A program made the translations under genes and the position numbers. Shown here piece by piece: positions 26,832 to 36,041 of a stretch of 37,168 nt of DNA; the first letter of the stretch is position 1; every line of letters begins with the position of its first letter. The DNA is from Marinobacter sp. (GTDB taxonomy: Bacteria; Pseudomonadota; Gammaproteobacteria; Pseudomonadales; Oleiphilaceae). Where the stretch lies: NCBI GenBank assembly GCA_030149475.1, contig JASBRL010000094.1:1-37168 (forward strand), read 5' to 3'. The notes under the pieces are model-generated. The model did not search any database, was not told the origin of the DNA, and saw only the letters and a list, made by a program, of their open reading frames with translations.

Positions 26832-27371
26832 ATGCTTAAATGGCTGTTTACCGGAACCTGGTCGCTGTTGCGAACGATCGGCATGGTGTTCATGCACTCG
26901 TTTCGCAAGCGGGCGACCCTGAACTATCCGGAAGAGTCGGTCTATCTGTCGCCTCGGTATCGTGGCCGTATCGTGCTGACCCGGGACCCGGACGGCGAAG
27001 AGCGCTGCGTCGCCTGTAACCTTTGTGCGGTGGCCTGTCCGGTGGATTGCATCTCTTTACAGAAGGGTGAAAAGGACGACGGTCGCTGGTATCCGGAGTT
27101 TTTCAGGATCAACTTTTCCCGCTGTATATTCTGCGGCATGTGTGAAGAGGCCTGTCCCACATCGGCCATTCAGTTGACCCCCGATTTTGAGCTCGGCGAG
27201 TACCGTCGGCAGGAACTGGTTTATGAAAAAGAGGATCTGTTGATCAACGGACCCGGCAAGGATCACGATTATCACTTTTACAAGGTGGCCGGTATGGCCA
27301 TTGCCGGCAAGGACAAGGGCAAGGCGCAGAGCGAGCACGAGCCGATTAACGTCAAGTCGCTGTTGCCCTGA
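26832..27371 (+). CDS. nuoI: NADH-quinone oxidoreductase subunit I
   Basis: A 179-residue ferredoxin-type subunit with two 4Fe-4S clusters (N6a and N6b). The motifs are [15 protein letters not shown] and [12 protein letters not shown]. An amphipathic N-terminal segment docks it on the membrane arm. An AAGGAGAGG site precedes the ATG. Confidence 0.97.
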   Translation: MLKWLFTGTWSLLRTIGMVFMHSFRKRATLNYPEESVYLSPRYRGRIVLTRDPDGEERCVACNLCAVACPVDCISLQKGEKDDGRWYPEFFRINFSRCIFCGMCEEACPTSAIQLTPDFELGEYRRQELVYEKEDLLINGPGKDHDYHFYKVAGMAIAGKDKGKAQSEHEPINVKSLLP

Positions 27372-27409
27372 ACCATTAAACCGTCAGACCCGAATAGCGG
27401 ACACGACCT

Positions 27410-27940
27410 ATGGAACTTGCGTTTTATCTTTGTGGACTGGTGGCCATTCTGGCCACCCTGGGGGTGGTCACCGGGACCAATGCGGTCCACGCGCTGCTGT
27501 ATCTGGTGATATCGCTGATCGCCGTGGCGATGGTGTTTTTCGCCTTGGGGGCGCCGTTTGCCGGGGCGCTGGAAATTATCGTTTATGCCGGGGCCATCAT
27601 GGTGCTGTTCGTGTTTGTGGTGATGATGCTGAACGTGGGGAAAACGGCCGCGGTTCAGGAGCGTCGCTGGCTGAAACCGCGAATCTGGGTCGGCCCCGCT
27701 CTGTTGTCGGCGGTACTGCTGGTCGTTTTGTTGACACAGATGTGGGACGGCGACAGCGGAATGACCATTCAGGGTGAGATCACGACCGCGAAGGCGGTGG
27801 GCATGACACTGTTCGGACCCTGGCTTCTGGTGGTGGAACTGGCGGCCATGCTGTTGCTGGCAGCCCTGGTGACTGCATCGCACGTGGGCCGCACGGCCGG
27901 GAAGGGCAGTCATGATCAGAAAGCGGGAGGTGAGCGGTGA
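27410..27940 (+). CDS. nuoJ: NADH-quinone oxidoreductase subunit J
   Basis: A 176-residue five-helix membrane subunit. The conserved helix 3 region [20 protein letters not shown], important for coupling, is intact. The stop overlaps the nuoK GTG start. Confidence 0.96.
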   Translation: MELAFYLCGLVAILATLGVVTGTNAVHALLYLVISLIAVAMVFFALGAPFAGALEIIVYAGAIMVLFVFVVMMLNVGKTAAVQERRWLKPRIWVGPALLSAVLLVVLLTQMWDGDSGMTIQGEITTAKAVGMTLFGPWLLVVELAAMLLLAALVTASHVGRTAGKGSHDQKAGGER

Positions 27941-28245
27941 CAGGGATACCGATGGAGCATGGCCTTGCGCTGGCCGCCATATTGTTCGTGCTCGGGCTGG
28001 CCGGGTTGATGTTCCGGCGCAACATGCTGTTTGTGCTGATGAGCCTGGAGATCATGCTGAACGCTGCAGGGCTGGCTTTCATTGTTGCCGGCACCGCCTG
28101 GGGTCAGCCCGACGGACAGGTCATGTACCTGTTGGTGATCACCCTGGCGGCGGCTGAAGCCAGCGTTGGTCTGGCCCTGCTCATTCAACTGTTTCAGCGG
28201 TTCGGTGCGCTGGATCTGGATAAAGCCAGCAGGATGCACGGATGA
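27937..28245 (+). CDS. nuoK: NADH-quinone oxidoreductase subunit K
   Basis: A 102-residue three-helix subunit homologous to Mrp-antiporter subunit C. Conserved membrane glutamates lie in the [10 protein letters not shown] and [12 protein letters not shown] segments. The GTG at 27937 is chosen because GGGAGG lies 6 nt upstream and the resulting N-terminus ([15 protein letters not shown]) aligns with E. coli NuoK; an ATG at 27952 is the alternative. It has 4-bp overlaps at both ends. Confidence 0.95.
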   Translation: MTGIPMEHGLALAAILFVLGLAGLMFRRNMLFVLMSLEIMLNAAGLAFIVAGTAWGQPDGQVMYLLVITLAAAEASVGLALLIQLFQRFGALDLDKASRMHG

Positions 28246-30107
28246 TGGATGTATCGTTGCTGCTCCCGTTGACGTTTCTGCTGCCGCTGCTCGGAACACT
28301 GATTCTGTCGTTGTCCTGTGGTCGCCTGAGTGAGCCGGCCAGTGCCTTTGTGGGTGTGGTAAGCGTGGGGCTTGCCGCTCTGGTGACGCTCGCGCTCAGC
28401 CTTGGCTTTGATCCTGGTGCTGCCGCCCGCACAGAGACCCTGTGGACCTGGATCCACGTGGGAGACTTCCAGCCGACCATCGGTCTGGCTCTGGATGGTC
28501 TGTCACTGACCATGCTGGGCATCATTACCGGGGTTGGCTTTCTGATTCACCTGTTTGCGGCCTGGTACATGCGTGGCGAAGAGGGGGTGACGCGGTTCTT
28601 CGCCTACATGAACCTGTTCGTCTTCAGCATGATCCTGCTGGTGCTGGGCGACAATCTGCTGATGCTGTTTCTGGGCTGGGAAGGGGTTGGCCTTTGCAGC
28701 TATCTGCTCATCGGCTACTACTATCAGCATGCCGAGAATGGCTGGGCGGCGTTCAAGGCGTTCATCGTTACCCGTATCGGCGACGTGTTCCTGGCCATTG
28801 GTCTGTTCCTGATTTTCCGCGAGCTGGGCACCCTGAACATTGCCCGGATTCTGGAGCGTGCGCCCGAGGTATGGGCCAGTGGCAGCACCACCGCCGAACT
28901 GGCTGCCCTGTTGTTGCTTGGCGGCGCCCTGGGCAAGTCGGCCCAGTTGCCATTGCATACCTGGCTGGCAGATGCCATGGCCGGCCCGACTCCGGTGTCT
29001 GCGCTGATTCATGCGGCGACCATGGTGACGGCGGGCGTTTATCTGATAGCACGGCTGTACGGTGTTTTCGAACTGGCGCCGGATGTGCTTTGGCTGGTGG
29101 GCCTGATCGGTGCGGTGACCCTGTTGATGGCCGGGTTTGCGGCACTGGCCCAGACGGACATCAAGCGTATTCTGGCCTACTCCACCATGAGCCAGATTGG
29201 CTATATGTTTCTGGCACTGGGCGCCGGTGCCTTTAACGCCGCCATTTTCCATCTGATGATTCATGCATTTTTCAAGGCCTTGTTGTTCCTGTCTGCCGGC
29301 GCCGTAATCGTCAGTTGCCACCATGAGCAGGACATTCGTCGCCTGGGCGGTCTGTGGCGCCGTTTGCCGCTTGCCTACGGCGGTTTTGTGATCGGCGGGT
29401 CTGCCCTGGCTGCCTTGCCGCTGGTGACGGCGGGCTTCTACAGCAAGGATGAAATTCTCTGGCAGGCGCTGGCGTCAGGCCATCAGGGCTTTATGGTTGC
29501 AGGCCTGGTGGGAGCCTTCCTGACGTCACTGTATACGCTGAGGCTGATCATCGGCACCTTCCACGGCGCCATGAAGAGCGACAATGCCCGCAACGCGGAG
29601 CCGGGCAGAGGGCTTCGGCATGGCCTTCCGCTGGTTGTTCTGGCGATCCTGTCGACGTTCCTCGGTGCCTGGATACACCCGCCGCTGGAGTCGGTGCTGC
29701 CGGGCAGCCCGGGGGAGGGCGTCGAGGCCGGTCAAACCATGCTTGAACTGATGGCGTCGGCCACGGCCCTGAGTGGTGTTGCCATTGGTGCCTGGCTGTT
29801 CATCTTCCGCCGGGACTGGCTGGCGCGCCAGGTCACCCGGCCCTGGGGTATCCGCCTGTGGACTCTGTGGAATGCGGCCTGGGGGTTTGACGCCATTTTT
29901 GATGCGCTGCTGGTCAGGCCATACCGGGCTTTGATGCGCTGGCTCAAAAACGATCTGATTGATGGTTTCTTCAACCTGCTGGCCGGCATTGCCCGATTGC
30001 TGAACCTGGTGCTCAGCAAAACCCAGACCGGACGGGTGCGTACCTACGCCACCTCAATGGTGCTGGGTGCGACCGTGATTATGCTGGTGCTGGCCTTTGG
30101 CCTGTAA
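28242..30107 (+). CDS. nuoL: NADH-quinone oxidoreductase subunit L
   Basis: A 621-residue antiporter-like proton-pumping subunit with the long C-terminal amphipathic helix that braces the membrane arm. Key segments are [19 protein letters not shown] (Glu of the pump), the [20 protein letters not shown] helix, and [20 protein letters not shown] with its Lys. It overlaps nuoK by 4 bp. Confidence 0.97.
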   Translation: MMDVSLLLPLTFLLPLLGTLILSLSCGRLSEPASAFVGVVSVGLAALVTLALSLGFDPGAAARTETLWTWIHVGDFQPTIGLALDGLSLTMLGIITGVGFLIHLFAAWYMRGEEGVTRFFAYMNLFVFSMILLVLGDNLLMLFLGWEGVGLCSYLLIGYYYQHAENGWAAFKAFIVTRIGDVFLAIGLFLIFRELGTLNIARILERAPEVWASGSTTAELAALLLLGGALGKSAQLPLHTWLADAMAGPTPVSALIHAATMVTAGVYLIARLYGVFELAPDVLWLVGLIGAVTLLMAGFAALAQTDIKRILAYSTMSQIGYMFLALGAGAFNAAIFHLMIHAFFKALLFLSAGAVIVSCHHEQDIRRLGGLWRRLPLAYGGFVIGGSALAALPLVTAGFYSKDEILWQALASGHQGFMVAGLVGAFLTSLYTLRLIIGTFHGAMKSDNARNAEPGRGLRHGLPLVVLAILSTFLGAWIHPPLESVLPGSPGEGVEAGQTMLELMASATALSGVAIGAWLFIFRRDWLARQVTRPWGIRLWTLWNAAWGFDAIFDALLVRPYRALMRWLKNDLIDGFFNLLAGIARLLNLVLSKTQTGRVRTYATSMVLGATVIMLVLAFGL

Positions 30108-30152
30108 CGAACCGGTGTTCATACTGACTGATTGATAAGGACCCAAGCTGAG

Positions 30153-30218
30153 ATGAGGACAGTGCGTATGCAGGACATCGTGAGTCGGCAAACCGGACGG
30201 GAAGGTCAGCGCTTATGA
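30153..30218 (+). CDS. Possible 21-codon ORF coupled to nuoM
   Basis: An ATG at 30153 opens a frame of 21 codons whose TGA (30216-30218) overlaps the nuoM ATG at 30215 in the ATGA arrangement used throughout this operon. It has an AAGGA element 12 nt upstream, which is rather far. The product, mostly polar and basic, matches nothing recognised. It may be a leader peptide that couples nuoL and nuoM translation, or chance. Confidence 0.25.
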   Translation: MRTVRMQDIVSRQTGREGQRL

Positions 30219-31768
30219 TGCTGCCGTGGATTATCCTGATCCCGTTTATCGGGGGCCTGCTGTGCTGGCAAGCGGATCGCTGGGGCGACAAGGCGCCCCG
30301 GTGGATCGCCTTGATCACCATGTCCCTGGTCCTGCTGATCACCCTGGTTTTGTGGCTGGACGGTGACTACCACCTGCCGACGCTGACGGTTGATTCCGGT
30401 GCCGTGCGCTGGGCGATCGAGTGGCGCCGGGCGTGGATTCCCCGGTTTGGTATCGACGTTCATCTGGCGCTGGACGGCCTGTCGCTGGTGTTGATTGCGC
30501 TGACCGGCTTTCTTGGCACCCTGGCCGTGGTCTGTTCCTGGAAGGAAATCTCTCACCGGGTCGGTTTTTTTCACCTCAACCTGTTGTGGATTCTGGGTGG
30601 TGTGATCGGGGTCTTCCTGGCCATTGATCTGTTTCTCTTCTTCTTTTTCTGGGAAATGATGCTGGTGCCCATGTATTTCCTGATTGCGCTCTGGGGGCAC
30701 AGCGGCTCGGAGGGCAGAACCCGTATCCGCGCGGCCATCAAGTTTTTCATCTACACCCAGGCCAGCGGCCTGTTGATGCTGGTGTCGATTCTGGGGCTGG
30801 TTTTTGCGCACCATGCCGCCACGGGAGTCTATTCCTTCAGCTACGGAGACCTCCTTAACACCCGGTTGTCACCGGAGTTGGCGTTCTGGCTGATGATGGG
30901 TTTCTTTATCGCGTTTGCGGTCAAGTTGCCGGTGGTGCCGCTTCATGGCTGGTTGCCGGATGCCCATGCCCAGGCGCCGACGGCGGGTAGCGTAGACCTG
31001 GCTGGCATCCTTCTCAAAACCGCCGCCTACGGCATGTTACGCTTTGCGCTGCCGCTTTTCCCCGATGCGTCCGCGTTGTTTGCGCCGGTTGCCATGGCGC
31101 TGGGTCTGGTGGGTATTGTCTACGGTGCGATACTGGCCTGCGGTCAACAGGACATCAAGCGGCTGATCGCCTACACCAGTATTTCCCATATGGGCGTGGT
31201 GTTGATTGGCATCTATTCCGGATCAGCTCTGGCTCTGCAGGGGGTGGTGCTGCTGATGGTGGCCCATGCGTTTTCCGCTGCCGGACTGTTCATCATCAGT
31301 GGCCAGGTCTATGAACGCCTCTACACCCGCGACATGAACCGGATGGGAGGACTCTGGGGTCGTCTGGGTAGTCTGCCCGGTTTCTCCCTGTTCTTTGTCG
31401 CGGCGTCCCTCGGGATGCCCGGTACCGCTAATTTCGCGGGCGAATTCATGATTCTGTTCGGTACCTTCCCGGTGGCTCCGGTCACGGTAATGATCGCCAC
31501 TACCGGCATGGTGCTGGCCGCTATTTACTCCCTGCTACTGATGCAGCGGGTCTATTACGGACCCACCAGGGGCGAAGTTCGCCTGGGCGGACTGGACACC
31601 CGGGAGTTCGTGATGATGATGGTGGTGCTGGTGCTGGTATTGCTGTTCGGGCTGTATCCCCAGCCGTTACTGGATGTTACCGGCGCGACCATGGATGAAA
31701 TCCAGAAGCTCTTCAGTGTCGCGCTGTCACATGCCCCGGCAACACTGTTGACGGGGGTGGTGCAATGA
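30215..31768 (+). CDS. nuoM: NADH-quinone oxidoreductase subunit M
   Basis: A 517-residue antiporter-like subunit with about 14 helices. The FFFFWEMMLVPMYFLIALWG segment carries the pump Glu, followed by PLHGWLPDAHAQAPTAGSV and DIKRLIAYTSISHMGVVL. An ATG also occurs at 30218; GGAAGG at 30200-30205 fits either. It follows a 107-bp gap after nuoL and overlaps nuoN by 4 bp. Confidence 0.97.
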   Translation: MMLPWIILIPFIGGLLCWQADRWGDKAPRWIALITMSLVLLITLVLWLDGDYHLPTLTVDSGAVRWAIEWRRAWIPRFGIDVHLALDGLSLVLIALTGFLGTLAVVCSWKEISHRVGFFHLNLLWILGGVIGVFLAIDLFLFFFFWEMMLVPMYFLIALWGHSGSEGRTRIRAAIKFFIYTQASGLLMLVSILGLVFAHHAATGVYSFSYGDLLNTRLSPELAFWLMMGFFIAFAVKLPVVPLHGWLPDAHAQAPTAGSVDLAGILLKTAAYGMLRFALPLFPDASALFAPVAMALGLVGIVYGAILACGQQDIKRLIAYTSISHMGVVLIGIYSGSALALQGVVLLMVAHAFSAAGLFIISGQVYERLYTRDMNRMGGLWGRLGSLPGFSLFFVAASLGMPGTANFAGEFMILFGTFPVAPVTVMIATTGMVLAAIYSLLLMQRVYYGPTRGEVRLGGLDTREFVMMMVVLVLVLLFGLYPQPLLDVTGATMDEIQKLFSVALSHAPATLLTGVVQ

Positions 31769-33207
31769 CTCTGACTACCACCCACCTGATGGCACTGACA
31801 CCGGTCATCCTGCTATTTGCAACCGCGGTGACCGTGATGCTGGGGATCGCCTGGCGTCGACAGCACGCGGTGATCGCCACGGTATCGGTGCTGGGTCTGA
31901 ACCTCGCGCTGCTGTCGATGGCGCTGGTCTGGCAGATGCGAGGCATCGAATCACCCTTGCTGGTATTTGACGGCCTGACCGTGTTTGCGTCGATCCTGAT
32001 CCTGGTGGCAACCCTGGCCTGTGCAACCCTGGCACATGCCTTTCTGGAGGGTTATCCGGGGCCTCGGGAGGAATTCTACCTGCTGATGCTCTGTGCGGCG
32101 GCGGGTGGCATTGTGTTGGTTGCCAGTCGTCATCTGGCGAGTCTGTTTTTTGGTCTGGAACTGCTTTCAATGCCGCTGTACGGCATGCTTGCCTACACCT
32201 TCCGCGATCGTCTGTCGCTGGAGGCCGGTATCAAATACCTGCTGCTGTCAGCGGGCGCGACGGCGTTTCTGCTGTTCGGTATGGCGCTGCTGTATGCCGA
32301 AAGCGGGCGGCTTGATCTGGCAGGTCTGTCGCTTGCGCTTGGTGATAGCTCCGGCGCCTGGGCGCTTGCCGGTGCCGGGCTGATTATCGTCGGGCTGGGC
32401 TTCAAACTGTCGCTGGCGCCTTTCCACCTGTGGACACCGGATGTTTACGAAGGAGCTCCTGGCCCGGCTGTCACCTTCCTGGCGTCGGCCAGCAAGGTAG
32501 CGGTATTCGTCGTGCTCTGGCGTCTGGTGATGGTGGCGCCGGTGTTTGATGCGGCCATTTTGCACAACGTGTTGGCGGGTCTGGCGATGGTCACCATACT
32601 GGTGGGCAATCTGCTGGCGCTGGTGCAGACTAACCTCAAGAGACTGCTCGGTTACTCCTCCGTTGCTCATTTTGGTTACCTGCTGGTGGCGCTGGTGATT
32701 AACGACGGCCTGTCCTCGGAAACGGCGGGCGTGTATCTGCTGACTTACCTGATCACCACGCTGGGGGCGTTCGGGGTCGTTACCCTGTTGTCCAGCCCTT
32801 ACAGCGGCCAGGACGCCTCGGCATTGCATCACTACCGGGGGCTGTTCTGGCGTCGTCCATACCTCGCCGCGGTACTCACGGTATCCTTGCTTTCGCTGGC
32901 GGGTATTCCGTTCACCGCGGGGTTTATCGGCAAGTTCTATATTATTGCCCAGGGTGTCGAGGCAAGCCGCTGGTGGCTGGTCGGGGCGATTATCCTGGGC
33001 AGCGCAATAGGTCTGTATTACTACTTGCGGGTTATGGTCGCGCTCTATCTCGTCGAGCCCGGCATGCGGCGCCGTGATGCGACCAACGACTGGGGGCTGC
33101 GTGCCGGAGGGCTGGTGGTTCTCGGATTGGCGCTGCTGGTGATTGTTCTGGGCATCTATCCGTCCCCGATGATTGAGTGGGTCAAACTGGTGGTGTCAGG
33201 CTCCTGA
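31765..33207 (+). CDS. nuoN: NADH-quinone oxidoreductase subunit N
   Basis: A 480-residue antiporter-like subunit and the last nuo gene. It shows FFGLELLSMPLYGMLAY, the APFHLWTPDVYEGAPGPAV motif, NLKRLLGYSSVAHFGYLLVA with its Lys, and SLAGIPFTAGFIGKFY. No clear terminator follows; the patatin gene starts 62 bp downstream and might be co-transcribed. Confidence 0.97.
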   Translation: MTLTTTHLMALTPVILLFATAVTVMLGIAWRRQHAVIATVSVLGLNLALLSMALVWQMRGIESPLLVFDGLTVFASILILVATLACATLAHAFLEGYPGPREEFYLLMLCAAAGGIVLVASRHLASLFFGLELLSMPLYGMLAYTFRDRLSLEAGIKYLLLSAGATAFLLFGMALLYAESGRLDLAGLSLALGDSSGAWALAGAGLIIVGLGFKLSLAPFHLWTPDVYEGAPGPAVTFLASASKVAVFVVLWRLVMVAPVFDAAILHNVLAGLAMVTILVGNLLALVQTNLKRLLGYSSVAHFGYLLVALVINDGLSSETAGVYLLTYLITTLGAFGVVTLLSSPYSGQDASALHHYRGLFWRRPYLAAVLTVSLLSLAGIPFTAGFIGKFYIIAQGVEASRWWLVGAIILGSAIGLYYYLRVMVALYLVEPGMRRRDATNDWGLRAGGLVVLGLALLVIVLGIYPSPMIEWVKLVVSGS

Positions 33208-33269
33208 GTGGTGCCATGCCCGGCGCCGAGAGCGAGCTACCACGTTGATCCGGTCACACTGAGGTAATA

Positions 33270-34403
33270 ATGACGAAAACGGGTGTGGTTCTGACCGGAG
33301 GAGGTGCGCGGGCAGCCTACCAGGTAGGGGTGATGCGCGCGGTGTCCGACATGTATCCCGCCTGGGAGCATCCGTTCAAGGTGATTGTAGGAACGTCGGC
33401 CGGAGCCATTAATGCATTGGGCCTGGCCAGTGGCGGGGGGCTGTTCAGGCACAATATCTCCCGGCTTGAGCGGATCTGGTCGTGCCTCACGGTCGATCAA
33501 ATCTATAAGAGCCATGCCCTCGATATGTTGCGCAATCTGACCAGTGTTGCCCGCACAGTCTTTTCCGATGCAGGCCGTGCTGCTCCGCTGTCGCTGCTTA
33601 ACAACGCGCCGCTGCATGACCTGCTGACCCGCGAGCTGGATTTTGACGAAGTCCGCCGGACGATCGCTGATGGCCACTTGTCTGCTGTCGGGGTGAACGC
33701 CTGTGGTTATACCACGGGCCAGAACCTGTGTTTTTTTGACGGTCACGATGGGCTGAAAAGCTGGTCCAGTGGCCAGCGAGCAGGAGCACGGACCATTCTG
33801 GAACTTAAACATGTGCTGGCATCATCCGCAATTCCGACGGTGTTCCCGCCGGTTGCCATCAACCGTGAGTATTTTGGTGATGGCGTGACCCGGCAGATGG
33901 CACACATTAGTCCCGCCATTCATCTGGGGGCCGAGCGTATTCTGGTTATCGGTGTCAGTTCCAACCGGCGGGTCGTCCCGGCCAGGCCAGACAGAGCTCC
34001 CGTGCAGCCGACCTTCTCTCATGTGGTTTCGCACATTTTCAATGGTATGTTTCTGGACACACTGGACTACGACACCGACCGTTTGCGACTGATCAATCAG
34101 TTGGTTGAGCTTATACCACCGGATCAGTTGCAGGACGCCGGCCTTGACCTCAAGCCGTTACGTTTACTGGAAATTTCACCGAGCGAGGAAATTGACCAAA
34201 TCGCCGCGAACTATCTGGATGGGCTACCTTTGTTATTGCGCAACCTGATTGGCGCAACAACCGTCGGTGACAGGAACGGCGCCAGCCTGGCGAGCTATGT
34301 TCTTTTCGATCACCGTTTCTGCCGTGACCTGATCAATCTGGGCTACCGGGATGCCCAGGCACAGGCCCGGGAGATTGATGAATTCTTCCATGAGTCGGGC
34401 TGA
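33270..34403 (+). CDS. Patatin-like phospholipase
   Basis: A 377-residue serine hydrolase of the patatin family, expected to cleave acyl chains from phospholipids. The oxyanion-hole GGGARAAYQVGV (10-21), the nucleophile elbow GTSAG with Ser43, and the catalytic Asp204 in FGDGVTR form the Ser-Asp dyad. No signal peptide is visible, so it is cytoplasmic or membrane-associated. A GAGG site lies shortly before the ATG. Substrate and link to complex I are unknown. Confidence 0.88.
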   Translation: MTKTGVVLTGGGARAAYQVGVMRAVSDMYPAWEHPFKVIVGTSAGAINALGLASGGGLFRHNISRLERIWSCLTVDQIYKSHALDMLRNLTSVARTVFSDAGRAAPLSLLNNAPLHDLLTRELDFDEVRRTIADGHLSAVGVNACGYTTGQNLCFFDGHDGLKSWSSGQRAGARTILELKHVLASSAIPTVFPPVAINREYFGDGVTRQMAHISPAIHLGAERILVIGVSSNRRVVPARPDRAPVQPTFSHVVSHIFNGMFLDTLDYDTDRLRLINQLVELIPPDQLQDAGLDLKPLRLLEISPSEEIDQIAANYLDGLPLLLRNLIGATTVGDRNGASLASYVLFDHRFCRDLINLGYRDAQAQAREIDEFFHESG

Positions 34404-34524
34404 TGCTCGTTGTCAAAAAACTGATCCGGTAACACTTCCGACGAGTATATCGATGCCATCAGGGCATTGTTCCTGAAGGAATTGAGGCTGTTATTTCACC
34501 TGCTGACCAACGAAGAGGCTACCG

Positions 34525-34989
34525 ATGATTCGATCTATGGGTGTCTTGCTGGTGCTGTCCGCTCTGCTCTCTGGTTGTGCGTCAACGGGGCAGGTTCCTG
34601 CGTCGGGCACAGACTTCAGACTCGACGGTTGCAGCCCGTTTGTTAATTGTGTGTCGAGTGAATCCGATGTCAGCCTTTATCGGGTCGAACCGATTGACCT
34701 CGTCGAGCCGCTGAATGAGGAACGCTGGGCCCGGATCCGTGAAACCGCACTCGCGTTGCCGGGAGCTCGCCTTAACGAGGCCCGCTACGGCTATCTGGAC
34801 ATTACGTGCTACAGCGATGTGTTTCACTTCCCGGACTACCTGGAAGTTCTGGCCGGTCCGAATGAAAAGCAGCTGGCCGTGCGCTCCCAGTCCATGCTGG
34901 GTCTGTACGATTTCGGTGTGAACCGGAACCGGGTAGAGACATTGCGGAAGAGGCTGGTGTCTGAGGGCCTTGCTCTGCCTGCAAAGTAG
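34525..34989 (+). CDS. DUF1499 lipoprotein
   Basis: A 154-residue protein with a lipoprotein signal (lipobox LLSGC, Cys18). The mature part fits the DUF1499 family: FVNCVSSESD near residue 40, and the C-terminal RSQSMLGLYDFGVNRNRVETLR segment. The function of the family is unknown. It stands alone, 121 bp after the patatin gene, preceded by GAAGAGG. Confidence 0.8.
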   Translation: MIRSMGVLLVLSALLSGCASTGQVPASGTDFRLDGCSPFVNCVSSESDVSLYRVEPIDLVEPLNEERWARIRETALALPGARLNEARYGYLDITCYSDVFHFPDYLEVLAGPNEKQLAVRSQSMLGLYDFGVNRNRVETLRKRLVSEGLALPAK

Positions 34990-35093
34990 CGACGAAACAT
35001 AGTCGTGTTCTGTCCGGCTAGTTCGTTGGTCGACTGCGTGCCCGGCCGCAACTGCGGTCCGGCCCCGACACTCTGTCAGGCTGAAGATCCGGT

Positions 35094-35780
35094 TCAATCC
35101 CGCTTCAGGTGTGACCGGAACAGATTCAGGGTGCGTTGTTTGGCCAGTTCGGCGCTGGGCCGGTCATAATGGGTTGGCCGGTCGGAATTGAAGCCGTGGC
35201 CCGCGTCATACAGGTAAACAGGAACGTCCGGGTGGTGATCCCGGACCTTCTCGACGCCCTCCAGTGGAATACCGGCATCGTGTTTGCCAAAGTGAAGAAT
35301 GGTCGGGCATTTGGGCTGTTCGTCGTTCAGTTTCGGCACCAGACTGCCGTAGTAGCCTGACACAGCGGTCAGTCCGTCGCAGCGACACGCGGCAGCCCAG
35401 CACACGGAGCCGCCATAACAATAGCCAACCATAAACACCGGGCCGGCGTTCTTGAGTGCATTAATACAGCTTTGGGCATCGTGGACCGACTGATCGAAGG
35501 GATGCTGCTCGCGGGCGATCCGTAAGGCCTGCTGGATGCCTTCATCGGAATAGGGTGCCTGCAGTCCCGGTACTTCGCGGTCAAAAATGGCAGGTGACAG
35601 TACTTCGAAGCCTTCCTCTGCGTATTGGTCACAGAGGTTGCGGATATGATCCGTAACACCAAATATTTCCTGGATCAGCACCAGTCCGCCGAGGCGCTCG
35701 CCGTCAGGTTCAACGTGATAGACACCAATGCCGGCGCCGTCGTTCATGATCATGGTTTCCATGGTTCCGCGATTCGCCAT
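35094..35780 (-). CDS. Dienelactone hydrolase-family protein
   Basis: A 228-residue alpha/beta hydrolase. The nucleophile motif GYCYGG carries Cys as in dienelactone hydrolases, with Asp in GKHDAGIP and His in DAGHGFNSD completing the triad. The GLVLIQEIFGVTDHIR start is typical. The frame opens further upstream to 35834, but the ATG at 35780 has AGGAGG at the proper distance. It may act as a carboxymethylenebutenolidase in aromatic degradation, but no other such genes are nearby. Confidence 0.87.
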   Translation of the reverse strand: MANRGTMETMIMNDGAGIGVYHVEPDGERLGGLVLIQEIFGVTDHIRNLCDQYAEEGFEVLSPAIFDREVPGLQAPYSDEGIQQALRIAREQHPFDQSVHDAQSCINALKNAGPVFMVGYCYGGSVCWAAACRCDGLTAVSGYYGSLVPKLNDEQPKCPTILHFGKHDAGIPLEGVEKVRDHHPDVPVYLYDAGHGFNSDRPTHYDRPSAELAKQRTLNLFRSHLKRD

Positions 35781-36041
35781 TATCTGAACCTCCTGCAGGT
35801 GAAAGGCTTTCAGGCTATCATAGCTTTCCCGCAACCGGACTTCGGATTTCAGCTATTGCGTTGATTGCTATTGTGTATGAAGCTAAAGAACTTCTGATCA
35901 AGTCTATTGGCGATTCTGCAAGTGTTGACAGCCCCAGGTTTTGACAGACCCAGCGCCAAGGCACGTTCCGGACGGCAGATTCCAGACGCTTGCAGCTTTA
36001 CTGCATTGATACCCCTATGATTGAAAAGGATATAATGGTTC

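Noticed and set aside
35045..35075. GC-rich hairpin between the DUF1499 gene and the dienelactone hydrolase gene
   Set aside because: The stem is interrupted and no T-tract follows on either strand, so it was not called as a terminator.
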